Source of the DNA: Hydractinia symbiolongicarpus
Taxonomy: Eukaryota; Cnidaria; Hydrozoa; Anthoathecata; Hydractiniidae
Direction: 5' to 3'
Assembly (NCBI RefSeq): GCF_029227915.1
Contig: NC_079883.1
Span: 16,928,001 to 16,992,000 of the forward strand
Length of the DNA: 64,000 bases
Shown here: positions 1-9,436 of the stretch, in pieces
Layout: the number at the start of each line of letters is the position of its first letter
Position numbering within the stretch: position 1 is the first letter of the stretch
Program-made: the position numbers and the translations under genes
The notes under the pieces: generated by a model
Told to the model about the DNA's origin: nothing
Database searches by the model: none
The model's input: the letters and a program-made list of their open reading frames with translations, nothing else

Positions 1-1163
1 TGCTCAAACATTCCATAAACTCCCCTCCATTAACAATTGTTTCTCTGCCATGTTTGTTTTCCTTTCTTCATAAATAGGTTTTAAAATTTTAAAACAACTA
101 TGCCTTCACATCGCTTTACTTCATTCACATTTCCTGCACAAAGATCCCTATTGGCTAAAAACAAGCTGAATTTCCAACATATTAAAAACTTTTTTTGTCA
201 AAAGAACCTAGCCGAAAGCAGGTAAAGGCAAAAATTAAATGTGACACACAAGTCAATTTGTAGAACCCAACTAATCGAAATCAACTAATCGACATCGATT
301 TAACCTGCATTTTGTGTTCACATTGGTTCACCAGTCTTTTTAAATTTTATAAAAACCTCTTCTCGTTCTCAAGATATTCACATTTAAAGAAATTCAGATT
401 TAACTATGTTGCATAAATTATGATGTCATACTTAATAATAGCAAACTTTGACATTTTTTGTCACCAGTAATTTTAAACCTGTTAATGCCGTCACGTTTGT
501 GGTTTTCATAAAAAGCAAAGCTTCCTATTGGCACATTAAAATTTTTTATAATGGAAAGCTGAATAAATTATGCACAAAAGTTTCGCAGATTTTTTTGTAT
601 AAATTAGTTATAGGCGAATTATGACAGCAGAAAGAAAAAAATATGCATTTTTTTGAATAATTATATATAATTACAAATAATTTCATAACGACGCTATTAG
701 AAAAAAAAACCCAGGAACCTTTTTGAATTTTATTTATGCTGAATGTAATGGTGCAAAAACAAGAAGTCTGCAGCCGGAAAAAAAGCAATTTTAAAACGTA
801 CGGCAAAAAAAAGGTGTGTGTGTTTATTTAATTATACTTTCTTTTTAAAAATCAATATCTCATGAAAATAGCACCACCAAATATGTCTTTCATCAAGCAT
901 TTAGGAACAAAAAAAAAGAAGAAAAAATATAAAAGTATTAATAAATTATAAGGGTTTTTCTGAGACTAGTCATCAAGTGAGTTTTTTCCTTTACAGTAAC
1001 CTTATAAAATAAAAACTTAGAATCAAACAGGTCATAGTTTGAAACTGTTTTTTTTCTGTTTACACATTATTCAGTTTCTTAGATTTTCGATTGTGTATTT
1101 TAGGCTTAATGCAAAAAAAAAATATATGCTAAAATTTAGATAGTGTTTGGGTTTATGATATAC
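1..1163. other. AT-rich non-coding DNA, probably RAB3GAP2 intron or 3' side
   Basis: I see no open frame with coding character here. The stretch lies downstream (minus sense) of two recognisable RAB3GAP2 exons, so it is probably intron of that gene. Homopolymer A/T runs are frequent and no transposon termini were recognised. Confidence 0.4.
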
Positions 1164-1227
1164 CTGCTTGCTAAAGACAAGTGACCATTCCATGTAATTT
1201 CATAAAACGGCTGCTCATCCCATTTTT
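1164..1227 (-). CDS. RAB3GAP2: RAB3GAP2 exon (partial gene)
   Basis: This 64-bp minus-strand exon has an acceptor ending CACATAG (cta at 1228-1230) and a donor beginning GTATATC (top-strand tac at 1161-1163). Spliced to the exon at 1306-1420 it keeps one frame and continues AVFL-x-KKW with a stretch ending NGHLSLAS. In vertebrate RAB3GAP2 the equivalent place reads AVFL, then PKW, then a GWSGSLN-like stretch, at the start of the N-terminal beta-propeller. RAB3GAP2 is the non-catalytic subunit of the Rab3 GTPase-activating complex, also a Rab18 exchange factor. Exon boundaries are inferred from splice consensus and frame only. Confidence 0.65.
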
Positions 1228-1305
1228 CTATGTGAAAAGAAGGAAGATTATAGTTATAGTTTCCATTAAAAAGTAATTATTCTTTTACACAAATGACATG
1301 CTCAC

Positions 1306-1420
1306 TTGTCAAAAACACAGCTTTGTTTTCTTTGGCTGCAACAAGAAATTCTTCTGTAGGAGACAATGATATTTTAGCAGACTGCAACCATGATTTATTG
1401 ACCTGTACTGATGGGATTTC
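1306..1420 (-). CDS. RAB3GAP2: RAB3GAP2 exon (partial gene)
   Basis: This 115-bp minus-strand exon lies between a pyrimidine-rich acceptor (TTTCTTTCTTCAG) and a consensus donor (GTGAGC). It encodes a peptide with SWLQ, then ISLSPTEEFLVAAKENKAVF. The signature W-L-Q-x-C/A-x-I-S-L-S-P followed by V-x-A-x-E-x-K-A-V-F-L is characteristic of the N-terminal propeller blade of RAB3GAP2 (family knowledge recalled, not searched). The first coding exon should lie at higher coordinates; I could not find it before the Polinton that begins near 2.24 kb, so it is either very short, displaced or outside the window. Confidence 0.7.
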
Positions 1421-2287
1421 CTGAAGAAAGAAACATTTGTAACACATTAAGTCACCACTTGTAGAATGGATGGTCATTGTTACCCACAGAAATTCCATTA
1501 ACATGAGTAATCACAGCATTAGTCTTTTTTTTTATTTCCTAAGAAACTAGTATTTTATATAAAGCCGAACTGGTTCTTATTAAATCTGATGCTTAAATGA
1601 TTGTAAGCATTACAATGGTTTTAAATCTTATGGCAAGTTGAACCACTAAAATTGAATTGTCAATTCAGTAAAACCATCCTGATGCTTACAATGCGCATAA
1701 TAAATTACTAGTAGTGTTAATATTCAAAATGGTGACACTATCTTGGGGAAAAAAAGAAATCCTACTTTGGTGTTAGATGAGGAAAAAAACAAAAAACAAA
1801 GAAGATACAAACTTAAGGTTGTTTACCTGTTTCAAAAGGTTAAAATTGAAAACAAAATAAACTGGAAATAATTATTTTTCTGTTTTTTCTGTTTTGAGAT
1901 TGCATTGTGATATACTACAAAATTACTGCTGCCAGTGTCAAAAAAGATAAGAAAACGTTGACCATTGATGAAGATTTCTTAGATTTTGTGTCCAGCGTTG
2001 TATTAACTTACAAGCTCTTTATAATTTTTTGCAAAGCAGAGTATGTTAGTATATTTTCAACTCTGTTTAATCCGTTGATCGACAAACTTGTTGGATTGGC
2101 AACAAAATTGCACTGATCGTCTATAAATGAAAGCTTCATTTCAGCAACATTTTGTTTGCGCTTCTCTTGCATAATGAGACTAAAGTCGTAGTCACTGATA
2201 ACCTCATTTTTTACAGCCTTTTGAGATGAGATCAACGATGGAGTTTAATATCGACTCCGCGAGTAACCTGATACACTTGTGTGTTTT
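1421..2287. other. Unassigned DNA between RAB3GAP2 exon and Polinton
   Basis: The stretch is AT-rich. A 75-codon minus-strand open frame (2008-2235) contains a charged stretch beginning DYDFSLIMQEKRKQN that could be an exon or relic, but no family could be assigned. The left edge of the Polinton lies somewhere in 2236-2287; no terminal inverted repeat or target duplication could be recognised. Confidence 0.35.
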
Positions 2288-2635
2288 TTATTTTACACCA
2301 AGACTCTTTGAGGCAATACCTAATGAGGCAATACCTACGGCAATCGTTATCCCACACATTGCTATACAGAGCGGAGCCCCCAAACCCGAGGCTAAAGCTC
2401 CGATTCCAACACCCGAGGTGATAAAACTAACGCTCAGTAATCCATGGTCACAAAACCTCACCCATGTTCCATGCATTTTGAACTTTCTTGAGTGTCTGTC
2501 CCGCTCTTTAATCTCACTTCGCAGATATTTTTTAATTTCTTCAATTTTACTGAGTCTGTAGTCCTGGCTTTCGTGGATAGTATCGTCCTCAGGTGCACTT
2601 GGTAAATTTGGATCTAACTTGGTTACATTATTCAT
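2288..2635 (-). CDS. Small hydrophobic Polinton protein
   Basis: This intact 115-aa open frame has a charged N-terminal half (KIEEIKKYLRSEIKERDRHS near residues 31-50) and a C-terminal half dominated by Gly/Ala/Ile (about residues 70-110), which looks like two hydrophobic helices. Its start codon abuts the stop of the upstream penton-like frame, so the two are probably co-transcribed. I recall similar small helical proteins next to capsid genes in cnidarian Polintons, but their function is unknown. It could be a virion membrane or holin-like component; that is only inference. Confidence 0.6.
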   Translation of the reverse strand: MNNVTKLDPNLPSAPEDDTIHESQDYRLSKIEEIKKYLRSEIKERDRHSRKFKMHGTWVRFCDHGLLSVSFITSGVGIGALASGLGAPLCIAMCGITIAVGIASLGIASKSLGVK

Positions 2636-3302
2636 TTAATATTCTATCAGTAAACACATCGTAAATCCTGTAAAAGAAACATTTTTATCGTTGTGATGTT
2701 CATCTGTCAGCATAAACTCGAGATGATCTGTCGAACCCTTCAAGGGAAGGTATATTGGAGTGTCAAAACTCCAGGTCAACATGTCCCCCCAGGCATTAAA
2801 CTCTTTGGTGGGAAGCAAGGCAAGAACTTTGGACTTTTTCCCATCCTGTAGGCAGTCGTCTTCGTCCAACTGAGGGCAAACAAGTCGTAGCTGAATGTAA
2901 ACGTCAGTCGTGTAGAATGCATCATAGTCGCCTTTCGTATAGTACTTTCCACCAGCTGGAGCAGGTAGACCTATGAGCTCTTGCAGTGGTCTGTTAATCA
3001 CCACCTGTCACTGACATGGAGCCTGCAGAGTCCATTTTTCAGGACAAACAGCTTGATTTTGTCCTGTGCCTGACTATAGGCGATAGTCGCCAAATCCTGA
3101 ATCCTGTACAAACCATTCATAATCTCAATCCGAGTAACCCCCTGATAAGGCCCTATCTTACGGATGGTGAATTCGTTGTCGCTATAAATGTTCAGGCACA
3201 TGGGTCGAATACTTATCGACTTAAAGCAATCCTCGTATCCTGTCCCAGGTAATCCTCAAACATTGTGGGCTTTTCTATATCAGTGATGTAGAGTTGCTTC
3301 AT
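2636..3302 (-). pseudogene. Penton-like minor capsid protein, frameshifted
   Basis: This is a minus-strand coding region of about 220 codons in three frame segments. It starts at the ATG at 3302 (MKQLYITDIEKPTMFEDYLG) and shifts frame near 3222 and again near 3000. The last segment (2636-3004) ends in beta-strand-like sequence (pattern L-E-F-x-L-T-D-E-x(6)-V-S-F-x(4)-M-C-L-L-I), which resembles the end of the single jelly-roll minor capsid (penton) proteins of Polintons. It begins 18 bp from the divergent unknown gene at 3321 and abuts the hydrophobic protein gene downstream. The frameshifts indicate decay. A second, more diverged copy of its N-terminal half lies at 14559-17050. Confidence 0.6.
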
Positions 3303-3320
3303 ACTTTTCTTACAACAAGA
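3303..3320. promoter_or_regulatory. Compact divergent intergenic spacer
   Basis: Only 18 bp separate the divergent start codons of the penton-like gene (minus, 3302) and the unknown gene (plus, 3321). Any promoters must overlap the coding regions, as in compact viral genomes. No clear TATA element is visible in so short a space. Confidence 0.35.
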
Positions 3321-3690
3321 ATGGCCCCTTGGTATCACGAATCTGGAACATCAGAACCTATACGTGTCTACAGAATCACATATTTCCGTGGTATTCCAAG
3401 AGTTTAGCAAGTATGCCATCAAAATCCCAACAACCTACCTTAATGATCCCGTAAGGGTTGGTTGGACAGGACAAGCGTTGGATTACTGGAACATTCAGGT
3501 TAATTTCACAACTCATTGCGCAACAACAGCCCTGGACATATCAGCAAAACATATGACGGGCTCCGTACCACTTGTCAACGCAATCTTCAAATTCCATGTG
3601 TATTACCACATGCGTCGTATTTTGGTAAGAATGAGGGTGCCAATGCCTTTTGACGATGGTTTCTCGCAGTACAAAAATCCGTACCCGTAC
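3321..3690 (+). pseudogene. Conserved Polinton protein of unknown role, truncated copy
   Basis: The frame opens at the ATG at 3321 and hits a stop near 3398. The next frame continues into a recognisable core: WNIQVNFTTHCATTALDIS, then a FKFHVYYHMRRIL helix. The same core occurs in the better-preserved copy at 17061-18200, also divergent from a penton-like gene. The C-terminal two thirds are missing: near 3690 the sequence switches to the convergent coiled-coil gene. I recall this protein as common in cnidarian Polintons without an assigned function; a structural role is a guess from its position. Confidence 0.55.
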
Positions 3691-4503
3691 GTGCGCTTCT
3701 TGTGTGGCCTCTTTTTGATCCTGCAGGTTTTCAATCTCTTCCTTGACCTTCGCTATATCTCTGTCCAGGGTAGCTCGTTGTCCCTCGGTTGCCCTGGCTT
3801 TCTTAGCCTGGAGTTGTTTCACCTTGGCTTCTGCCTTGTCGATCTCGCTATCGTATAGCACCATCTTGCTTTTCAAGTTTTTTAAGTTACCTCTTAGCGT
3901 TTGAAGTTCGAGGTTGAGTCCTCTTCTTTCGTGTTTGGTGAAAACTTCGTCGCCACCAAACGAAGTATCTTCGATAAGGCTCTCCGCCTAATCCAGGACG
4001 TTCCCGAGCAAGGGCATCATCTCGATATTATCAGCCTTCTCCTCTATATGGACAATCTCGTTCAGGAGTTTCTGGGCCATTGCCTTACTGCCTTTTTGGG
4101 GGTTTCATAGTTGGTAAAACCCAGGGCTTGCAAACGCCTAGTACCTAACAACGTTTGTATCTGGGCAACGCTCTTTAATCTACCATCAAGATTTGTAATC
4201 ACTTTTTCTTTGAAAATTTTATCCCCTTTCACTTTTTCTTTGACAATAAGTTGATCCCCTTCTATCCTAAACTATCGTAATGTTCGCATTAGGCAGCACC
4301 AGTTCCTCCCTAAGATGGTCGTAAAGGCTATCGACCTTTGATTTTAGTATCTCTTCCCTCTGCCTTGTCATGGTGTCTTCATGGCTCTGCTGTTGTTCTC
4401 CTGGTGATGGTACTGGCCTTGGCGTTGCTGGTGGCCTCATTGGGTGATCTTCAGGTCTGTCATCTGGAAGATCCTCATGTGTAAATACTAGGTTCGTCGG
4501 CAT
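3691..4503 (-). pseudogene. Coiled-coil Polinton protein, broken
   Basis: It starts with the ATG at 4503 (MPTNLVFTHEDLPDDRPEDH), followed by a Pro-rich segment and a charged helix, and stops at 4267. After a region with several stops, a second open stretch (4110-3691, one internal TAG) gives a long charged coiled coil rich in Glu, Lys and Gln with heptad-like spacing (for example IAKVKEEIENLQDQKE). The gene is truncated at about 3691, where it meets the unknown gene in opposite orientation. It is divergent from the major capsid candidate with 24 bp between start codons. The function is unknown; a scaffold or core role is speculative. Confidence 0.5.
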
Positions 4504-4527
4504 TTATTTAAAAACACAGTAAAATAA
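4504..4527. promoter_or_regulatory. Divergent spacer upstream of capsid candidate
   Basis: This 24-bp AT-only-like spacer (ttatttaaaa core) lies between the divergent coiled-coil and capsid genes and could serve as a shared TATA-like element. It is assigned from position and composition only. Confidence 0.3.
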
Positions 4528-5628
4528 ATGAGTGCATTCGGAGATAACCTTGGTATTAAAGGTAGAAAGCAGCGTGTCAAGGTAAGTCATGTGCCCTCTA
4601 CGATTAACCAAAACGAAGACCTCTATGTTGACATTCTCAGCATGGGAGAGAACGATGTCACCTTTCCAGGGAGTATCAAGCTACTGTTTGATCTGGAACT
4701 CACAGGGACAAACACGAACCGCACCGAAGTGCAAAATATCAACAACTACAACACGCTTGCGGTCTACAGGGATCTCTGCCTACCCAAATTTGATCGAAAA
4801 AACAAGCTGACTTTAGAGGGTATCAATCCCAACAATGGAAACATCCGCGCCCTACAGGTAAAAGCTACCGACGTAACCGGCCCAGACGAGGAGAAGGCTA
4901 TCGCAGTGGACTATGGCAACACGTTTTCTATACCCATTGGCAAGCTATTTGAACTGACGAGAGACTTGCCGTTTTACCAGCCTGGCCTTTATGATAGATT
5001 GCAGTCTGTGCTTCATTTCGCGTCGTACAGCGACGTTATCAAGGATGAAGGTACGGCAGCAGTGGGATATTGCCTTGGAATTTGATAAGGTCAATCACGA
5101 AAGTCTCGCGAGCGCCATGATGTCAAGGTATAGTAGTCTCGCGGTACCCTATGAACAGATACTTCGAAGCAAGGTGGTTACCATGAAGAAACAGGACACC
5201 AGTTATAACCTTCAAATCGATACTTCTGCAAAGAGTCTAAAAGGTGTCTTGCTACTCTTCATAGACCCTTCAAAAGTGAAGGCCTACTCTGGTTCTAGCG
5301 AGGTGTTCTACAACCCCCAAATTGAAAAAATAAGCATCACTGTCGAGGGTGAGCCCAACGAAAAGACCACCTGGAGCAGATCGTGAACCTTTTCGGCAGT
5401 CACGATTCTAACGTAACAATTGAGCAATTTATGACAGAGAGGTACGCCCTGTTTATCGATTTCCGGACCTCTCCTCATCACAGCCTACATGGATCTGGAA
5501 GACCCTTACAACGACTGAGTGATGGCATTACGCTCCACATGACAAAGAAAGTTGAAGGAACTGGGGATATACGCTGCTACATGTACCTACATGTAGCTAC
5601 ATGCTCAATTGAACATTCTGGATGGTAG
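4528..5628 (+). pseudogene. Candidate Polinton major capsid protein, frameshifted
   Basis: Three consecutive plus frames (4528 to about 5050, about 5030-5386, 5383-5628) read as one protein of about 365 aa with two frameshifts. The text is beta-rich, with landmarks FSIPIGKLFEL, LPFYQPGLYDRL, a middle WDIALEFDKV, and a C-terminal FIDFRTSPHHSLHGSGR followed by DGITLHM. From memory these landmarks match the large structural protein of cnidarian Polintons, which I take to be the double jelly-roll major capsid protein. The assignment of major rather than another capsid protein is inferential. It heads a plus-strand block with the cysteine-repeat, membrane and integrase genes. The frameshifts show the copy is not functional. 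Confidence 0.55.
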
Positions 5629-5690
5629 ATACCATTCTGTGGAGTACTAGTGACCAAAAATTTGTGTTTGCCATAAGGGCAAATACAAAT

Positions 5691-6236
5691 ATGGAAGGAA
5701 CCAAGAGCTGCTCAAAATGTAAACACGTTTTAACCCTAAAAAATTTCAGGAGGTGGAAGGGAAAACTGATAAAAACATGTGCCAGATGCCTCGATGTTAA
5801 CAAGGCGTCAAAGGATCGCAACAGGTGCCCCCACAAAAGGCGGAGGACATATTGCAAAGAATGAAGGGGTGGAAGCATCTGCAAACATCAAAAGATAAGA
5901 TCAACGTGTAAGGAATGTGGGGGGAGTCAGGTTTGCCCCCGTGAAAAGCAGAGTTCTCACTGTAAAGACTGTAAGGAAATTCAGATTTGCCCCCATAAAA
6001 GGTTAAGGGCATGTTGCAAAGACTGCGGGGGGGGGGGTCAGATTTGCGAGCATCTAAGGATAAAAGCGCAGTGCAAGGACTGTGGGGGAAGTCAGACTTG
6101 CGAACATGGTAGGAAAAGATCTCAGTGCAAAGACTGTGGGGGTGGAAGTATCTGTGAACATCAAAGGCAGAGATCTCGGTCCAAGGACTGTGAGGAGTTG
6201 TCTCAGAATAAATGGCAACCTTGGCAATCATGGTAG
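5691..6236 (+). pseudogene. EsV-1-7-type cysteine-repeat protein
   Basis: The chosen ATG at 5691 gives MEGTKSCSKCKHVLTLKNF, a start that parallels the related protein at 11621 (minus). The remainder is at least six tandem units of the form I/V-C-x-H-x-R-x-R-x-x-C-K-x-C-G-G, the EsV-1-7 type of cysteine/histidine repeat known from large DNA viruses and eukaryotes and presumed to bind zinc. There is one in-frame TGA near 5862 and a frame change in the G-run near 6030. The end overlaps the start of the next gene by 25 bases. The function in Polintons is unknown; nucleic-acid binding is plausible. Confidence 0.65.
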
Positions 6237-6610
6237 GGGGAGCACTTATCAATGCACTCTCGTTCAGCGGGACCACCTTCCTATTCAGCAAGCTTTCAGG
6301 GTATGGCAAGGCAGAGCACAAGAGGAACAATGAAGTGATGGAGAAATTGCAGGTCACTTAAGTGCAGTGGGTACAAGACCGACAGACTAAGATCGATTGG
6401 TTTAACAAACAACAGGAATTGCAAATACAGGCTGGGAAGAGCCTGAGAGAGCTTGAAGATGACATGTACAAGTACTACATCGCATCGAACGATAAAGTTC
6501 CAAAATTGTTAGAATTTTACACACCTTCAAAGCAACAACAAAACAGTGAACTTACCTTTATCACAGGATCTCTGGCCATTCTGGGGTTTGTAGCTTACAA
6601 GTATTTGTAG
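6212..6610 (+). pseudogene. Small membrane-anchored Polinton protein, one stop codon
   Basis: From the ATG at 6212 the frame is open except for a single TAA at 6359-6361, giving about 132 codons. The N-terminus is hydrophobic (ALINALSFSGTTFLFSKLSG), a charged middle follows (NEVMEKL ... DRQTKIDWFNKQQELQ), and the last 25 residues form a transmembrane segment ending ILGFVAYKYL. I recall a protein of this layout, with the LxxFYxPSxxQ motif before the membrane helix (here LLEFYTPSKQQQ), in other cnidarian Polintons. Its role is unknown. The nonsense codon suggests a recent loss. Confidence 0.55.
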
Positions 6611-6619
6611 AACGTTTTT

Positions 6620-7512
6620 GACATGTAGTAAAGACATGCAAAAGCACTGATTACCGAGGAGGAGGCGAGGAATTTAAGCAATATTTACTACACCCCGGAA
6701 CATCTGTTGACTGGACGAAAAGCCATCAAATTGCTCGCGAAGCAGAGCGGCCTATCCAAAAAAAGGTCACTTAATGGCTGTCTAGGCAACTTCTGTGACT
6801 CCGGCATATTCGGGCTCTGAAACGTATCGATTATCCGCATTTCACAATTACAAGACCCAACGAGATGCATCAGTTTGACATCTTGTACATGCCTCATGAC
6901 AAGCTATATGGTAGCATGTATAAATACATTCTCACGGGTATTGACGTGGCCTTGAGGTACAAGGTAGCGAGACCCCTATGTAGGAAAAAAGCTAGCGAGG
7001 TCGCGGACATGATCAAGGACATTCATAAAGCAGGACCTCTTCGCTACCCTAACATTTTTCAGTGTGACAATGTCTCAGAATTCAAGTCGGCAGTAACTAA
7101 ATAATTAGAGGCAAAAGACTTAGAGATTAAACAGGCTACCACCAAATACCACCATACGCTTACGGCCTTTGTAGAGTCCTACAACAAGGTAGTCGCTGAG
7201 AGATTCTTTAAACCTCAAGATGCACAAGATATAGTCTCTGAGGAAACCAGTAGCACATGGGTCAAACATATGTAGACCATCGTGAAAAGTCTCAACAATA
7301 CAAACATGATTGGTTTAAAACCTAGTAGGGCGATTAAACTTGAAGAGGTACCACTCGCAAGGGGGGCAACAATATCCCAAAGAAAAGCCATTACCTGAGG
7401 ATATTTAAAAGAAGGTCCTGAAAGAAGCTTCGTCTCGGAAAAATTGATGCAAATCCCAGAGGATGTTCATGTACCTCCAGAGATGTCAAAGATTGGTAAA
7501 GTATTTTCATGA
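6620..7512 (+). pseudogene. Polinton integrase (retroviral DDE type), broken
   Basis: This is a plus-strand relic with a helical N-terminal part (EEEARNLSNIYYTPEHLLTG), a frame change near 6770, and a catalytic core from about 6850. Likely catalytic acidic residues are D in HQFDILYMP, D in FQCDNVSEFK and E in LTAFVESYNKVV, the spacing and context of a D,D(35)E integrase. In-frame stops occur near 7102, 7273 and 7396. No chromodomain is visible at the C-terminus. Polinton integrases act on the terminal inverted repeats to insert the element; this copy cannot make a full protein. Confidence 0.75.
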
Positions 7513-7542
7513 GTGTATCTAAATCTAGATCTTTTTTAATAG

Positions 7543-7946
7543 TCATCTGCATTCCTTACATAAAGCAAAGGATGCTTTTATAACATCAGGTTCACTTTGA
7601 AGGTCAATGTCAACCAATTGTCTATATGCTATAGGAAAGTTGAGGATATCGCCTATTTTTGTCACGTCAGCCAAATCCGATAGCTTCAACTCCTTATCCT
7701 TAATAACCTCGTAACCATACTTGCACCATACTTGTTCCTGGCCTTTTTAACAATATCCAGCCCTAGGCGTTGAATATCATCCTCTAGATCCTCGTCGATC
7801 TCGCATCTTGCGAATGTTGCCCATGTTTTTTCCCCTGACGCTACCCTATTTAAACGCTCTTTGTCACTAGGATATTCAAACCCTTTGTAGTATTCTCCAT
7901 CTCGAAACCTAAAATTTTCTAAGCATTGCGAGCAATAACCAGTCAC
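7543..7946 (-). pseudogene. Small Polinton ORF with Cys motif, frameshifted
   Basis: It starts at the ATG at 7946 with a CxxC near the N-terminus (TGYCSQCLENF) and is rich in acidic and basic residues. The frame shifts at a small duplicated tract near 7715 and then continues as KLSDLADVTKIGDILNFP to a stop at 7543, where another pair of cysteines occurs (LCKEC). The four cysteines could form a zinc site. I do not recognise the family. It lies convergent to the integrase relic, with 30 bp between stops. Confidence 0.4.
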
Positions 7947-8137
7947 TGACGCTGAATCAATACAACATCGTAGTACAAGTACGAGGATATTGTAGATTTT
8001 TTAAAATTGTTGTTGTTGTACGTATGCTTCCATATTTTGATATTTCAATGGCTTTTAGCATGGGGCAAAATGGGTCTAAAATGTATACCTCTTTCCAAAG
8101 TGTAGGTGCCCTACACTTTGGAAAAACCGTGTGTCAC
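7947..8137. other. Polinton spacer
   Basis: There is no coding signal. The spacer contains a short inverted repeat near 8092-8122 (TTTCCAAAGTGTAGG and its complement), which could form a hairpin at the 3' side of the BRO-N gene. Confidence 0.3.
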
Positions 8138-8707
8138 CTATTCCGCTAGCTCTAAGAGACGTTGATGTATGTAGTTTTCACCAAGTCTAAAATGTCTAAC
8201 ACGCTCCGGGTTGACTTTGATACAGCCACATTCTCGCAGCCAGTTATAGTGTACAATAGCATTTGGCTTCTCTGCTAGTACCACAATCTTTCCGTTCGTC
8301 CCCCAGCACCACCAGTTGCTTGTCTCTGTCGTCTAGATCATCTCCAAGGAGTGCCAGGGCCATATCCCTTTCCTCGAGGGCTTGACGCTGCTACTTAAAA
8401 GTTCATCCTGCAATTTTTCAACACCTTTTTGAGCTAGCCATCTGGTAAGTTGTGCCGCCTTTGGTTTTTTTGATTTGATAACAATCTCCAGGGCACCATC
8501 CAACGTGACGAAGACGTCATGCGGATTTTTCGTTTTTCCAAGGGGTAGGGTGGCACCCCCACACCTTTTTCCTATAATTTCTTGCCTTGTTGTAGCTTCT
8601 TCAGCCAAATATTGAAAATTGTGCGCTACATCAGCAATACCCAAAATGTCAAATAGGGTCTCAATGGCTCCTGCGGGTATTGTGTTGAACAAGGAAATTT
8701 GCGACAT
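8138..8707 (-). pseudogene. BRO-N-like protein 1, frameshifted
   Basis: The open frame 8333-8707 (124 aa) contains VFVTLDGALEIVIKSKKPKA followed by QLTRWLAQKGVEKLQDE. This matches the BRO-N/KilA-type module seen in insect viruses, phages and cnidarian Polintons. A shifted frame continues from about 8330 to the stop at 8138 with LRECGCIKVNPERVRHFRLG, a likely C-terminal DNA-binding domain. The N-terminus looks short compared with its neighbour. BRO-N proteins bind DNA; the role in Polintons is unknown. Confidence 0.6.
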
Positions 8708-8786
8708 TTCTAATATGAGGAAGCTCAGCCAGAGGCTTTTAAGTGGTAATTTTACTACTCACGAGAGTGGTAAAATAAGCGTCTGC

Positions 8787-9405
8787 TTACGACATATCAA
8801 TATCAAACATCCCTTCGAATAGCTCCCGTGTATCACCGTCAGCTAATGTGAAATGGTTGTGGTAAAAATTCTCAATGCCAAGAGTATCGTCCCTGAATCG
8901 GCACCAGGCATGCATGGCATTTGGATCGTCGCATTACGGTTTCCTCGCGGTCATATTGGGGTACATCGCTTTTAACGTATTTATTCTCCCTGACATCAAG
9001 ATCGTCCTCTAGGATGGCGATGGCCACGTCCCTTTCTTCGATTGTTGCAGCAAGCTTTCACATTTCCTTGGGTAGCACCTCTTCTACAACCCACTCTAAA
9101 AATGATTCTGCTTTAGGCTGATCACACCTCAACAGGAAACAATAGAGACCAGGTTCTGTCAGTAAAACTGTGTCTCAATGTAGGTGGAAAGATCTGTCCA
9201 CCCCTTGAAGACCAGCGTTGCCTATCCGCATTTTATACTTCCTAGGAAAATATCGCTGAATGGCTTTTACTCCTGCTCCTCGCTTATATCCTGCGGCTCT
9301 CCAAACATCGGAGGCTACAATACATTGACCTTTATCCTGGACATAAAATGATCGGACTTGTTTTCTTTGGAAATAATCAACTGTTGCAAGAGACATCTTT
9401 GTCAT
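8787..9405 (-). pseudogene. BRO-N-like protein 2, two nonsense codons
   Basis: The start is the ATG at 9405 or the next ATG 9 bases on. The N-terminal part has YFQRKQVRSFYV, then IVASDVWRAAGYKR and AIQRYFPRKYK. After a TGA/TAA-type stop near 9175 the same frame continues with EPGLYCFLLRCDQPKAESF followed by LEWVVEEVLPKEM, the classic BRO-N signature (E-P-G-L-Y then W-V-x-E-x-V-L-P). A second stop follows, then a shifted C-terminal frame ending at 8787. The start overlaps the tail of the packaging ATPase gene, suggesting one transcription unit. Confidence 0.65.
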
Positions 9406-9436
9406 ATTTTCAGGTAGAATCAGACTTTTTGTATGG

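Noticed and set aside
2008-2235. 75-codon minus frame with DYDFSLIMQEKRKQN, faintly like an IWS1 segment
   Set aside because: The similarity is short and recalled only; there is no confirming splice context or continuation.
3541-3690. Extension of the coiled-coil frame to 3541
   Set aside because: Below about 3690 the minus frame is the shadow of the plus-strand unknown gene, whose core motifs are conserved in the copy at 17.3 kb.
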